A DNA stretch of 27,277 nt from an uncultured Gemmiger sp. (GTDB taxonomy: Bacteria > Bacillota > Clostridia > Oscillospirales > Ruminococcaceae). This document shows positions 1 through 8,412 of the stretch, in pieces. Below the pieces are notes generated by a model. That model was not told where the DNA came from and did no database searches. It saw only the letters and a program-made list of their open reading frames with translations. A program made the position numbers and the translations under genes. Each line of letters starts with the position of its first letter. Position 1 is the first letter of the stretch. The stretch covers positions 1-27,277 of the forward strand of contig CAKSUQ010000027.1 of NCBI GenBank assembly GCA_934502625.1, given 5' to 3'.

Positions 1-1293
1 GGCAAAATTGAAATTATCAACTCCAAGGTGGAAGCAACAAGCTATTATCCCGCTTTGTTTACCGAGGGCAATCTGACGGTTAACGGCGGCGAGGTAAAAT
101 GCACCTCTACTGCGGACGGCGCAATATGGACAAAAGGCGATATTCTGATCAAGGGCGGCGCCAAAGTAACCACTTACAGTGAATACCCCATGGGCGGTAA
201 CGGTACTTTTACCGTAGAAGAAGCAGAGATTGATGCAAAGAATACGAATGAGAATAATATCCCTGCAATTTTCGATGAATGTGTGCCTGTGATTGCCGAT
301 GGCTATCACCTGAACTATGCAAAAGCTGTAGACTCGGAAGGAACAGAAATTGATCTGCTTTCCAGCGGTACTCAGTACTTTGCACTTTATAAAAATGTTC
401 ATTTTATCACAAAGGCTGTCTATCCGGTTTCTTTCGTTGTAACGCCAGACGGTCTGACCAATGTTGTTGTTAAAGTGAATGGTCAGGAGGTTACCGGCTC
501 TGTCAGCTTGGAAGCAGGAACTTACCCTGTTGAAGTAACAGCCGATAACTGCAAAGCATACACCGGCAATATAACGATCACCGCCGATGCGGCAACGCAT
601 ACGCAGACGGTTGCAATGACTTATTTACCTGCCAACTACACTAAGGTCAACGAAGCCATTGCTAAGGCAAATGCACTGAACAAGGACAACTACAAGGATT
701 TCTCTGCTGTAGAAGCTGCCGTCAATGTTGTTGTCAGTGACAAGAACATTACCGAGCAGAGCGAAGTGGATGCCATGGCAAAAGCTATCGAAGATGCCCT
801 TGCTGCCCTGCAATACAAGGATGCCGACTACACTAAGGTCGACGCAGCCATCGCCAAGGCAAATGCTTTGAAGAAGGATGATTACAAAGACTTCTCCGCA
901 GTAGAATCTGCTGTCAATGCCGTTGTCCGTGGTAAAAACATTACCGAGCAGGGCGAAGTGGATGCCATGGCAAAGGCTATCGAAGATGCCATTAACGCCC
1001 TGCAATACAAGGACGCTGGCAAGACCACACCGGCACCTGCCGCAACGGCCACTCCGGCACCTGCCGCAACGGCCGCACCGGCACCTGCCACAACAGCTGC
1101 ACCGGCACCTGCTGCAACGGCCACTCCGGCACCTGCCGCAACGGCCACACCGGCACCTGCCGCACCTCAGTACACCATTCCGCAGACCGGCGACACAAGC
1201 AACCCTGCTTTGTTGGTTGTCCTTATGCTTGTCAGCGGTAGTGCAGCCATTGGAACAGCCGTTGTTGCCAGCAAGAGAAAGAACAACAGATAA
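1..1293 (+). CDS. Wall-anchored surface protein with FIVAR repeats (5' partial)
   Basis: The reading frame is open from base 1, so the start lies outside the window; 430 residues are visible. The N-terminal ~100 residues carry short repeats of the GNLTVNGGEV / GDILIKGGAKV kind, which suggests a beta-helix. A beta-sandwich, PEGA-like segment follows (about residues 140-205). Two adjacent FIVAR-type helical repeats of exactly 64 residues each occupy 637-828 and 829-1020 (YTKVxxAIAKANAL...DYKDFSAVE...EVDAMAKAIEDA). A Pro/Ala/Thr-rich stalk, the sortase-type motif IPQTG (1177-1191), a hydrophobic segment and the basic tail KRKNNR follow. This is the standard layout of a sortase-anchored wall protein; FIVAR repeats occur in adhesins and glycan-binding proteins. 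The ligand is unknown. The gene is less GC-rich than the core genes further along, as is common for accessory surface proteins. Confidence 0.85.
   Translation, partial: GKIEIINSKVEATSYYPALFTEGNLTVNGGEVKCTSTADGAIWTKGDILIKGGAKVTTYSEYPMGGNGTFTVEEAEIDAKNTNENNIPAIFDECVPVIADGYHLNYAKAVDSEGTEIDLLSSGTQYFALYKNVHFITKAVYPVSFVVTPDGLTNVVVKVNGQEVTGSVSLEAGTYPVEVTADNCKAYTGNITITADAATHTQTVAMTYLPANYTKVNEAIAKANALNKDNYKDFSAVEAAVNVVVSDKNITEQSEVDAMAKAIEDALAALQYKDADYTKVDAAIAKANALKKDDYKDFSAVESAVNAVVRGKNITEQGEVDAMAKAIEDAINALQYKDAGKTTPAPAATATPAPAATAAPAPATTAAPAPAATATPAPAATATPAPAAPQYTIPQTGDTSNPALLVVLMLVSGSAAIGTAVVASKRKNNR
637..1020 (+). repeat. Two tandem 192-bp FIVAR-coding repeats
   Basis: Copies 637-828 and 829-1020 are the same length with no gap and encode closely similar 64-residue units. 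Shared blocks include YTKV, AIAKANAL, KDFSAVE, KNITEQ and EVDAMAKAIEDA. They read as a recent in-frame duplication. Confidence 0.85.
1027..1164 (+). repeat. 24-bp tandem repeat coding for a TPAPAATA stalk
   Basis: About 5.75 copies of a 24-bp unit encode (T/A)PAPA(A/T)TA. The repeat lies between the FIVAR repeats and the sortase motif and acts as a wall-spanning stalk. Copy number in such units often differs between strains. Confidence 0.85.
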
Positions 1294-1329
1294 CTGAACA
1301 GCCCCCTCGCTCCATCTTCCGGGCAAAGC

Positions 1330-1357
1330 AAAAGCGCCGCAGCGATGTGGCGCTTTT
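1330..1357 (+). terminator. Intrinsic terminator of the surface-protein gene
   Basis: AAAAGCGCC (1330-1338) pairs perfectly with GGCGCTTTT (1349-1357) over a 10-nt loop. It lies 37 nt after the stop codon and ends in T residues. Confidence 0.8.
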
Positions 1358-1407
1358 CTATTGCCACAAAACAGCAAATAGCGGGCTTCCCCACCATAAG
1401 CGACAAA

Positions 1408-1525
1408 TTAATGCAGCGCTTTGTATTTCAGGCAGATCACATCGTCAAAGTATTCATCGTACACATAGGTATACCAGAGATGGTTGCCAGTGCGCAGGTG
1501 TTGTTCGTTTTTATATAATCGTCCA
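1408..1525 (-). pseudogene. C-terminal fragment of an unidentified small protein
   Basis: A minus-strand frame ending in TAA at 1408-1410 reads LWYTYVYDEYFDDVICLKYK before its end, which looks like a genuine protein C-terminus. It has no start of its own. It overlaps, one frame off, the N-terminal fragment at 1482-1613. Either a frameshift plus internal deletion has joined two parts of one gene, or two different genes have been fused by decay. I do not recognise the family of this part. Confidence 0.35.
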
Positions 1526-1613
1526 CAACCTTTTTCAGTTTAACTTCCGGCATGGGGATTGACTCTTTTTTATCCCAATACTGCTCTGCATCTTTATATT
1601 ATTCGTGCGTCAT
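1482..1613 (-). pseudogene. N-terminal remnant of a pyridoxamine 5'-phosphate oxidase-family protein
   Basis: Read from ATG at 1611-1613 on the minus strand, the frame gives MTHE, a TAA stop as the fifth codon, then DAEQYWDKKESIPMPE, VKLKKVVDDYIK and NTCALAT. This matches the start of small flavin-binding PNPOx-like proteins (helix, then a 'CALAT' beta strand). After CALAT the similarity stops. With a stop at codon 5 and no remainder of the barrel, it cannot make a full protein. It begins 15 nt after the stop of the EFR1 gene, so it was probably the third gene of that operon. Confidence 0.6.
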
Positions 1614-1628
1614 TTGAAATACCTTCAT

Positions 1629-2399
1629 TCAACGTCCGTTCTCAGTCATGCCCAAAGCCTCAAAATGATAGCGCGGTTTGCCCACGCTTCTTTTGCCATA
1701 CTCGATAGCTTCTTTCGGGCAATAGCAAATACAGGCCATGCAATGCGTACAATTTGACCCCCAGACAGGTTTATCCTTATCCAGACGGATGTTATTCAAT
1801 GGGCACAGCTGCACACATTTTCCACAGCCGATACAGGCATCGCTTACCGTAAAAGCATCTGCCTTGACGATTTTCTTGTAGAAAATGGGATTTACCGCAC
1901 TGCTCATAAAGCGGTCATACCAATTATTCCGCGGTGCGGGAAATTCCATCCCATTACGGATACAGTCAATGATGCTTCGGATAGCGGGCTTTGCGTTCTC
2001 GACAATCTCTTTTGCTTCCTGCTTATCCGGTGCCGAGAACAAGGCAATATAATTTTCTGGCATAACGATTTGAGCCGTGCCCATGTAGGTAAGGGCTTTC
2101 TGTGCGGCAAGCTCCCGGTTGTATTTTGCTGCATTGCCGATCTCGCTGCCGCAATCCATCACGAACCAGATGCGCTTAGCGCCGACTAAATCCACTTTTT
2201 CAAGCCAGTCGGAAACAATATGCGGAATACGCCAAGCATAGGTGGGCGTGACCAATATTACATTTTCCTCTGTCTGAACAGACGAGGTGTCTCCCGCCTT
2301 GATGCGCTCATTAAGATCGAGGCAATCTGTTTCAAGCTCGGACGCGATACATTTTGCAATAAATTTGCTGTTGCCGGTGCCGGAATAGTACAGAACCAT
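1629..2399 (-). CDS. EFR1-type flavodoxin/ferredoxin fusion protein
   Basis: This 256-residue protein starts with a flavodoxin-like FMN-binding fold (MVLYYSGTGNSKFIAK, phosphate-binding loop SGTGNS near residue 7). It ends with two 4Fe-4S clusters near residues 187-230 (CIGCGKCVQLCP and CTHCMACICYCP). The EFR1 family is common in anaerobic Firmicutes and is thought to move electrons in the cytoplasm; the partner is not known. I chose ATG at 2399 because it opens directly on the flavodoxin strand and has GGAGG about 9 nt upstream; a longer frame to 2426 adds residues that overlap the previous gene. It lies 2 nt behind the Dabb gene and is probably translationally coupled to it. Confidence 0.85.
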   Translation of the reverse strand: MVLYYSGTGNSKFIAKCIASELETDCLDLNERIKAGDTSSVQTEENVILVTPTYAWRIPHIVSDWLEKVDLVGAKRIWFVMDCGSEIGNAAKYNRELAAQKALTYMGTAQIVMPENYIALFSAPDKQEAKEIVENAKPAIRSIIDCIRNGMEFPAPRNNWYDRFMSSAVNPIFYKKIVKADAFTVSDACIGCGKCVQLCPLNNIRLDKDKPVWGSNCTHCMACICYCPKEAIEYGKRSVGKPRYHFEALGMTENGR

Positions 2400-2401
2400 C
2401 T

Positions 2402-2704
2402 TCAATCTGCCTCCATATCTCCGCACAAACGATCCGTCACAAGTGCCTTGCAGCGCTCCCGGTGGGCAATATGCAGCGGATGATTTTGGAACGCTTGTAA
2501 GGCATCTGCATCCCGCAGTTCGGAATAGAACACGAGATCGTACTCCCCACCGGCAGTGTTCGCATTGATTTCTGCGCAGCGGAGACCGTCAATATGCCCA
2601 ACCATTGTCGCAACGGATTTTTGCAGAAACGCCAGTGCCTCCGCTTCTTTGTGTTCTGCTTTAACAGTGTCAGTGTATTTCCAGAATAAAATGTGACGAA
2701 TCAT
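2402..2704 (-). CDS. Dabb (stress-responsive A/B barrel) family protein
   Basis: This is a 100-residue protein beginning MIRHILFWKY, with an internal GLRCAEINAN segment, the strand YDLVFYSELRD, and ALQAFQNHPLHIAH near the end. This pattern is typical of the dimeric alpha+beta barrel Dabb family. Family members range from small stress proteins to enzymes and no specific reaction can be assigned. ATG at 2704 is preferred over TTG at 2710 because AAGGAG is 9 nt before the ATG but only 3 nt before the TTG. It forms an operon with the EFR1 gene and, originally, the PNPOx-like gene: a redox-flavoured set. Confidence 0.8.
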   Translation of the reverse strand: MIRHILFWKYTDTVKAEHKEAEALAFLQKSVATMVGHIDGLRCAEINANTAGGEYDLVFYSELRDADALQAFQNHPLHIAHRERCKALVTDRLCGDMEAD

Positions 2705-2746
2705 AGTCAAAGTCTCCTTATTGTGGCTGTAATATATACCAAGTTA

Positions 2747-2890
2747 TCACATCTTACTTCGGTACTTGTCGTAAAATTCATTGCAAATACATTTGAATAA
2801 TTTTGGATCATCTCGATAAAGATCATATGTTTGATAAAACAGCCTAGTTGCAATTTCGTATATTATAGCATACTTTCCCTGAAAAAGCAC
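2747..2890 (-). pseudogene. Possible C-terminal gene fragment upstream of the Dabb operon
   Basis: A minus-strand frame of 47 codons from a GTG at 2890 to TGA at 2747 reads YEIATRLFYQTYDLYRDDPK then LFKCICNEFYDKYRSKM. The composition (charged, aromatic, helical) resembles a real C-terminus. There is no ribosome site. I do not recognise the family. The only good -10 box for the Dabb operon lies inside it, so it may be a relic now serving as leader. Confidence 0.3.
2862..2867 (-). promoter_or_regulatory. Extended -10 promoter for the Dabb-EFR1 operon
   Basis: On the minus strand TGCTATAAT matches an extended -10 (TGn plus a perfect TATAAT at 2862-2867). No convincing -35 box is present at 16-18 nt. 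The transcript would have a leader of about 150 nt before the Dabb start. Confidence 0.45.
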
Positions 2891-2954
2891 AAAAAGGGCG
2901 GAGATTCAAACTTGTTTGCGAAAAATCAAGCCGCAGCGTTGTGTTTTGAGAATC

Positions 2955-2998
2955 AAAAAAGCCACTGGTCCACATCAAAAGTGAACCAGTGGTTTTTT
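2955..2998. terminator. Bidirectional hairpin flanked by A and T runs
   Basis: CCACTGGTCCAC (2962-2973) pairs, with one mismatch, with GTGAACCAGTGG (2981-2992). It has six A before and six T after, so it can terminate on either strand. No intact gene ends here; it is probably left over from lost genes. Confidence 0.6.
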
Positions 2999-3135
2999 GT
3001 TATTTATTGGAATAGTTTCCTCTTTGCTTGCTCTGTAAGCAGGCGATGTTTTCTTTGTCATGCTGCGTACTCCTGCGGTTTTTTGATAGCACTTAAGTAC
3101 CCCGATTTGACCCCAAAAATGTACCCAAAGGGCAT
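2975..3135 (-). other. Two tiny overlapping frames, possible remnants of a lost operon
   Basis: On the minus strand a 25-codon frame (MPFGYIFGVKSGYLSAIKKP onward, 3135-3058) ends in an ATGA overlap with a 28-codon frame (MTKKTSPAYRASKEETIPIN onward, 3061-2975). The second ATG has GGAG about 9 nt upstream. The overlap and ribosome site look like a genuine operon junction, but both frames are very short and the second runs through the hairpin at 2962-2992. No family is recognised; they may be the cut ends of genes from a former mobile element. Confidence 0.25.
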
Positions 3136-3143
3136 TTTTGCGT

Positions 3144-3184
3144 AAAAAAAGCCCCTAACCACTGTAGTACAGCGATTAGGGGCT
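3144..3184 (-). terminator. Intrinsic terminator downstream of ppdK
   Basis: GCCCCTAA (3151-3158) pairs with TTAGGGGC (3177-3184), with an inner stem CTGTA/TACAG. On the minus strand it is followed by seven T (3144-3150). It is 130 nt past the ppdK stop and is the first good terminator there. Confidence 0.7.
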
Positions 3185-3193
3185 TGCTATGAT

Positions 3194-3304
3194 TTATAGA
3201 GCGACCTTAACTGTCAGGTCTTTCCATTGCTTCGGCCAAAGCACGCAGCCACGCGAATTTCGGTAAGAACGAGCCTTATCGTAATCCGCATTTAATGTAA
3301 AACC
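3194..3304 (-). pseudogene. Short C-terminal relic between ppdK and its terminator
   Basis: A minus-strand frame with no start codon reads ADYDKARSYRNSRGCVLWPK then QWKDLTVKVAL and stops at 3194-3196. It follows in-frame TAG at 3305-3307. The sequence looks protein-like but the frame is only 36 codons. Family not recognised; chance cannot be excluded. Confidence 0.2.
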
Positions 3305-3313
3305 CTACGTGAC

Positions 3314-5980
<2,667 letters not shown>

Positions 5981-6037
5981 AGTTACCTCCCAAATTGGTG
6001 ACGTGTTTGCATCACATAAATCATGTTTGCATAGTCC

Positions 6038-6066
6038 ATTATAACAGACCAAAGGACAGATTTCCA
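6038..6066 (-). promoter_or_regulatory. Sigma-A promoter of ppdK
   Basis: Minus-strand TGGAAA (6061-6066), a 17-nt spacer and a perfect TATAAT (6038-6043) predict a start near 6031 and a leader of about 50 nt. The -35 box matches four of six consensus bases. Confidence 0.65.
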
Positions 6067-6098
6067 GTAGATTGTTAAAAAAATGCTCAATGTTTTCG

Positions 6099-6122
6099 CC
6101 GAAAAGTAGACAAACTTTTCGG
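6099..6122. promoter_or_regulatory. Perfect 9-bp inverted repeat upstream of the ppdK promoter
   Basis: CCGAAAAGT (6099-6107) and ACTTTTCGG (6114-6122) are perfect inverted arms around 6 nt. The site lies 33 bp upstream of the ppdK -35 box in the divergent ppdK/glmU region. No T run follows and no gene ends here, so a protein-binding site is more likely than a terminator. Confidence 0.4.
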
Positions 6123-6310
6123 GTTTGCCTATTGCAATTTGCACAAAAATCGTGTAAATTATAATGGGCGGGAAGTTTGAAATGTTTTTTTGAACGACTC
6201 GTCTTTTGTTTTCTGCGCTGATTTGTGCAGCTGTCCCCGTGCGGAAGGGCGCCGTGCGCCTGTGGATTATTTACTGCTGCATTTTTTTGCGGCAAACGGC
6301 GTTTTTCGGC

Positions 6311-6339
6311 TTGCTAAAATGCGCCGAGTGATATACAAT
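6311..6339 (+). promoter_or_regulatory. Sigma-A promoter of the glmU-like-pth-SH3-mfd genes
   Basis: TTGCTA (6311-6316), a 17-nt spacer and TACAAT (6334-6339) predict a start near 6346. The ~68-nt leader contains a GC-rich hairpin at 6358-6384 (CCGCC...GGCGG with an inner GGGC/GCCC). A second TATAAT at 6160-6165 with TTTGCA at 6138-6143 could be an additional upstream promoter. Confidence 0.55.
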
Positions 6340-6413
6340 ATAAAGGTATAGAGCCTTCCGCCGGGGCACTGCGCCCTGCGGCGGGCAAACTGTATATAAA
6401 GGAAGATGTTATT

Positions 6414-7148
6414 ATGTCGACTGCGAAAGAAAATTTTGAAATGGCGCAGCAGCGCTACGCTGCCACGTTTGAGCGCCATCTGGACAACGGCGTAAACTTC
6501 ATCAGCCGCGATGTCTATATCGAGCCGGAGGTCGCCATCGCCCCCGGTGCCACCATCCTGCCGGGCTGCATCCTGCGCGGCAAGACCGTCGTCGGCGCGG
6601 GCTGCGTCATCGGTCCCAACACCCTGCTGGAGGACACCGTCGTCGAGGCAGGCTCCACCGTCAACGCCAGCCAGTGCTATGAGAGCCACATCGGTGCGAA
6701 CAACAAGATCGGCCCCTTCACCCACCTGCGCGTCGGCACCAAGACCGCCGAGGGCTGCCACTTGGGCGCCTACGTCGAGACGAAGAACGCCGATTTTGCC
6801 GAGGGCAACACCGTCAGCCACCTGACCTACATCGGCGACGCCACCGTGGGCAAATACTGCAACTTCGGCTGCGGCACCGTGACCTGCAACTATGACGGCG
6901 AGGGCAAGTTCCACACCACGATCGGCGACTATGTCTTCATCGGCTGCAACACGAACCTTGTCGCGCCGGTCACGGTGGGCGACCACGCCTTCACCGCCGC
7001 CGGTTCGACCATCGGCCACGACGTACCCGCCGGTGCCTTGAGCATCGAGCGCGCCAAGCAGACCGAGATCCAGGGCTGGAGCGAGAAGAAGCTGGAAAAG
7101 TACATCGCCAAGAAGCAGAAGTTGGAAGCGGAAAAGAAAAACAAGTAA
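6414..7148 (+). CDS. Stand-alone GlmU-type glucosamine-1-phosphate N-acetyltransferase domain
   Basis: This 244-residue protein is a left-handed beta-helix of hexapeptide repeats (for example VYIEPEVAIAPGATILPGCI) and matches only the C-terminal half of GlmU. Residues that form the GlmU acetyltransferase site are visible: IGPFTHLRVGT, VETKN, the catalytic-type His in SHLTYIGD, the Asn of CNFGCG, and NYDGEGKF. Bifunctional GlmU is about 450 residues; here the N-terminal uridylyltransferase is absent and is replaced by about 35 residues of helix. By homology the protein acetylates GlcN-1-P using acetyl-CoA on the way to UDP-GlcNAc; the uridylyl transfer would need another gene. A lysine-rich tail ends the protein. 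Its place before pth and mfd matches glmU in Bacillus, but prs is missing. The start has AAGGAAG upstream. Another sugar-nucleotide acyltransferase role is possible. Confidence 0.85.
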   Translation: MSTAKENFEMAQQRYAATFERHLDNGVNFISRDVYIEPEVAIAPGATILPGCILRGKTVVGAGCVIGPNTLLEDTVVEAGSTVNASQCYESHIGANNKIGPFTHLRVGTKTAEGCHLGAYVETKNADFAEGNTVSHLTYIGDATVGKYCNFGCGTVTCNYDGEGKFHTTIGDYVFIGCNTNLVAPVTVGDHAFTAAGSTIGHDVPAGALSIERAKQTEIQGWSEKKLEKYIAKKQKLEAEKKNK

Positions 7149-7157
7149 GGATATATC

Positions 7158-7745
7158 ATGTTTGGAATGACCTCCGGGGCGGACTGGCTGATTGCCGGGC
7201 TGGGCAACCCCGAACCGAAATACGACGGCACGCGGCATAACGCCGGGTTTGAAGCGCTGGACTATCTGGCCGCGCAATGGCACTGCGACATTGTAAAGGC
7301 CAAGTGGCAGGGGCTGTACGGCACGGCGCAGGTGGGCGATCACAAGGTCGTACTGCTGAAGCCGCTGACCTACATGAACCTGAGCGGCCAGAGCATCGCG
7401 CCTGCCGCGAACTTTTACAAGATCCCCGCCGACCACGTCATCGTGCTGTGTGACGACATCACGCAGGAGCCGGGGCATCTGCGCATCCGCCCCCACGGCT
7501 CGGCCGGCGGGCACAACGGGCTGAAGAGCATCATCGCCAGCTTCGGCACCGAGAATTTCAACCGTATCCGCATTGGCATCGGTGCAAAGCCGAACCCCCA
7601 GTATGATCTGGCCGCGTGGGTGCTGGGCAAGCTGCCCGCCGCCGATCGCAAGGCCATGACCGACCGCTACCCGGACATCGAGGACGCCTGCAAGCTGCTG
7701 ATGGACGGCAACCTGCAATACGCCCAGAACAAGTTCAACCATTAA
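7158..7745 (+). CDS. pth: Peptidyl-tRNA hydrolase
   Basis: The 195-residue enzyme frees tRNA from stalled peptidyl-tRNA in the cytoplasm. Family motifs are all present: LIAGLGNPEPKYDGTRHNAGF with catalytic His27, LLKPLTYMNLSG, VLCDDI, and GSAGGHNGLKSI with the following FNRIRIGIG. Length is usual for bacterial Pth. It begins 9 nt after the glmU-like stop with AAGGA 6 nt before the ATG. A start at Met4 is possible but less well placed. Second gene of the operon. Confidence 0.95.
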   Translation: MFGMTSGADWLIAGLGNPEPKYDGTRHNAGFEALDYLAAQWHCDIVKAKWQGLYGTAQVGDHKVVLLKPLTYMNLSGQSIAPAANFYKIPADHVIVLCDDITQEPGHLRIRPHGSAGGHNGLKSIIASFGTENFNRIRIGIGAKPNPQYDLAAWVLGKLPAADRKAMTDRYPDIEDACKLLMDGNLQYAQNKFNH

Positions 7746-7757
7746 GGGGACGTTATC

Positions 7758-8303
7758 ATGAGTGAAATCCGTAAAAAAGCCCTGATCCGCCTGCTTCTCT
7801 GCGCTGTGGCGCTTATCGCCTGCATCGTGTTCAGCGTGCTGCTGCTGACCGGCAAGTTCGACGGCAAGACCGGCGGTACCGCCGCTGACAGCACCGCCGC
7901 CAGCGACAGCGTGGATTCCGCTGCGTCCGACGCGCCTGTGTCCGGCGTGGACGACCCGACGGCTGACAGCTTCACCGCCGAGACCTCCGCGGAGGAAGCG
8001 CCGTCCGAGGAGCCGACCGCCGAGCCGGAGGCCACCCCGGAGCCGACCGCCGTGCCGCAGTTCGACGGCCTGAGTGTGCAGCCCACCACCATTTATAATG
8101 AAGGCGAGCAGCCCAGCTACACCGTCACGCCTGACAACAACCTGAACATGCGCTCCGGCCCCAGCACCGACTACGACGTGCTGGCAAAGATTCCCGCCTC
8201 CACCGGCGTGACCGCGCTGGGCGCAAATGAGGACGGCAGCTGGGTCGTTGTGAACTATGACGGCAAATACGGCTGGCTGAAAGCGGAGTTTTTGAACGGC
8301 TGA
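7758..8303 (+). CDS. Membrane-anchored bacterial SH3-domain protein
   Basis: This 181-residue protein has a basic start and one membrane segment (about residues 9-31, RLLLCAVALIACIVFSVLLL). A long low-complexity linker rich in Ala, Ser, Glu, Pro and Thr follows (about 35-95). The end is an SH3b domain (about 115-181) with the signature NLNMRSGPSTDYDVLAKI and WVVVNYDGKYGWLKAEFL. SH3b domains bind peptidoglycan, so the protein probably sits in the membrane with its C-terminus in the wall. It starts 12 nt after pth behind AAGGGGA. In Bacillus the gene between pth and mfd is fin, which is unrelated; the role of this one is not known. Confidence 0.85.
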   Translation: MSEIRKKALIRLLLCAVALIACIVFSVLLLTGKFDGKTGGTAADSTAASDSVDSAASDAPVSGVDDPTADSFTAETSAEEAPSEEPTAEPEATPEPTAVPQFDGLSVQPTTIYNEGEQPSYTVTPDNNLNMRSGPSTDYDVLAKIPASTGVTALGANEDGSWVVVNYDGKYGWLKAEFLNG

Positions 8304-8325
8304 TAATCTCTTTTCACCTTTCTAC

Positions 8326-8387
8326 GTAGGGCGGGGTGACCCCACCCCGCCGCCATCTGCGGCGGCCTGAGGTCAGGCCGCCCTACG
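8326..8387. repeat. Palindromic repeat unit between the SH3 gene and mfd
   Basis: The 62-bp element begins CGTAGGGCGG and ends in its inverted match CCGCCCTACG. Inside are two hairpins: GGCGGGGTG/CACCCCGCC (8331-8339, 8343-8351) and GGCGGCCTGA/TCAGGCCGCC. It belongs to the same family as the units at 16094-16542 but with a very short linker. It lies within the transcribed region, ending about 25 nt before the mfd start. Confidence 0.75.
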
Positions 8388-8412
8388 TTTGTGTTTTACA
8401 GCAGGTGCTTTC

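Noticed and set aside
1347..1562. A 71-codon plus-strand frame after the surface gene
   Set aside because: It has no ribosome site and lies opposite recognisable minus-strand gene remnants.
5981..6295. A 105-codon N-terminal extension of ppdK
   Set aside because: It would run through the ppdK promoter. The family N-terminus and ribosome site are at 5980.
6267..7742. A 491-codon frame antisense to the glmU-like gene and pth
   Set aside because: It covers two recognised genes, and its translation is repetitive Val/Ala/Gly/Asp without similarity.
8389..8412. An upstream TTG start for mfd
   Set aside because: It overlaps the palindromic repeat, has no ribosome site and adds residues unlike the family.
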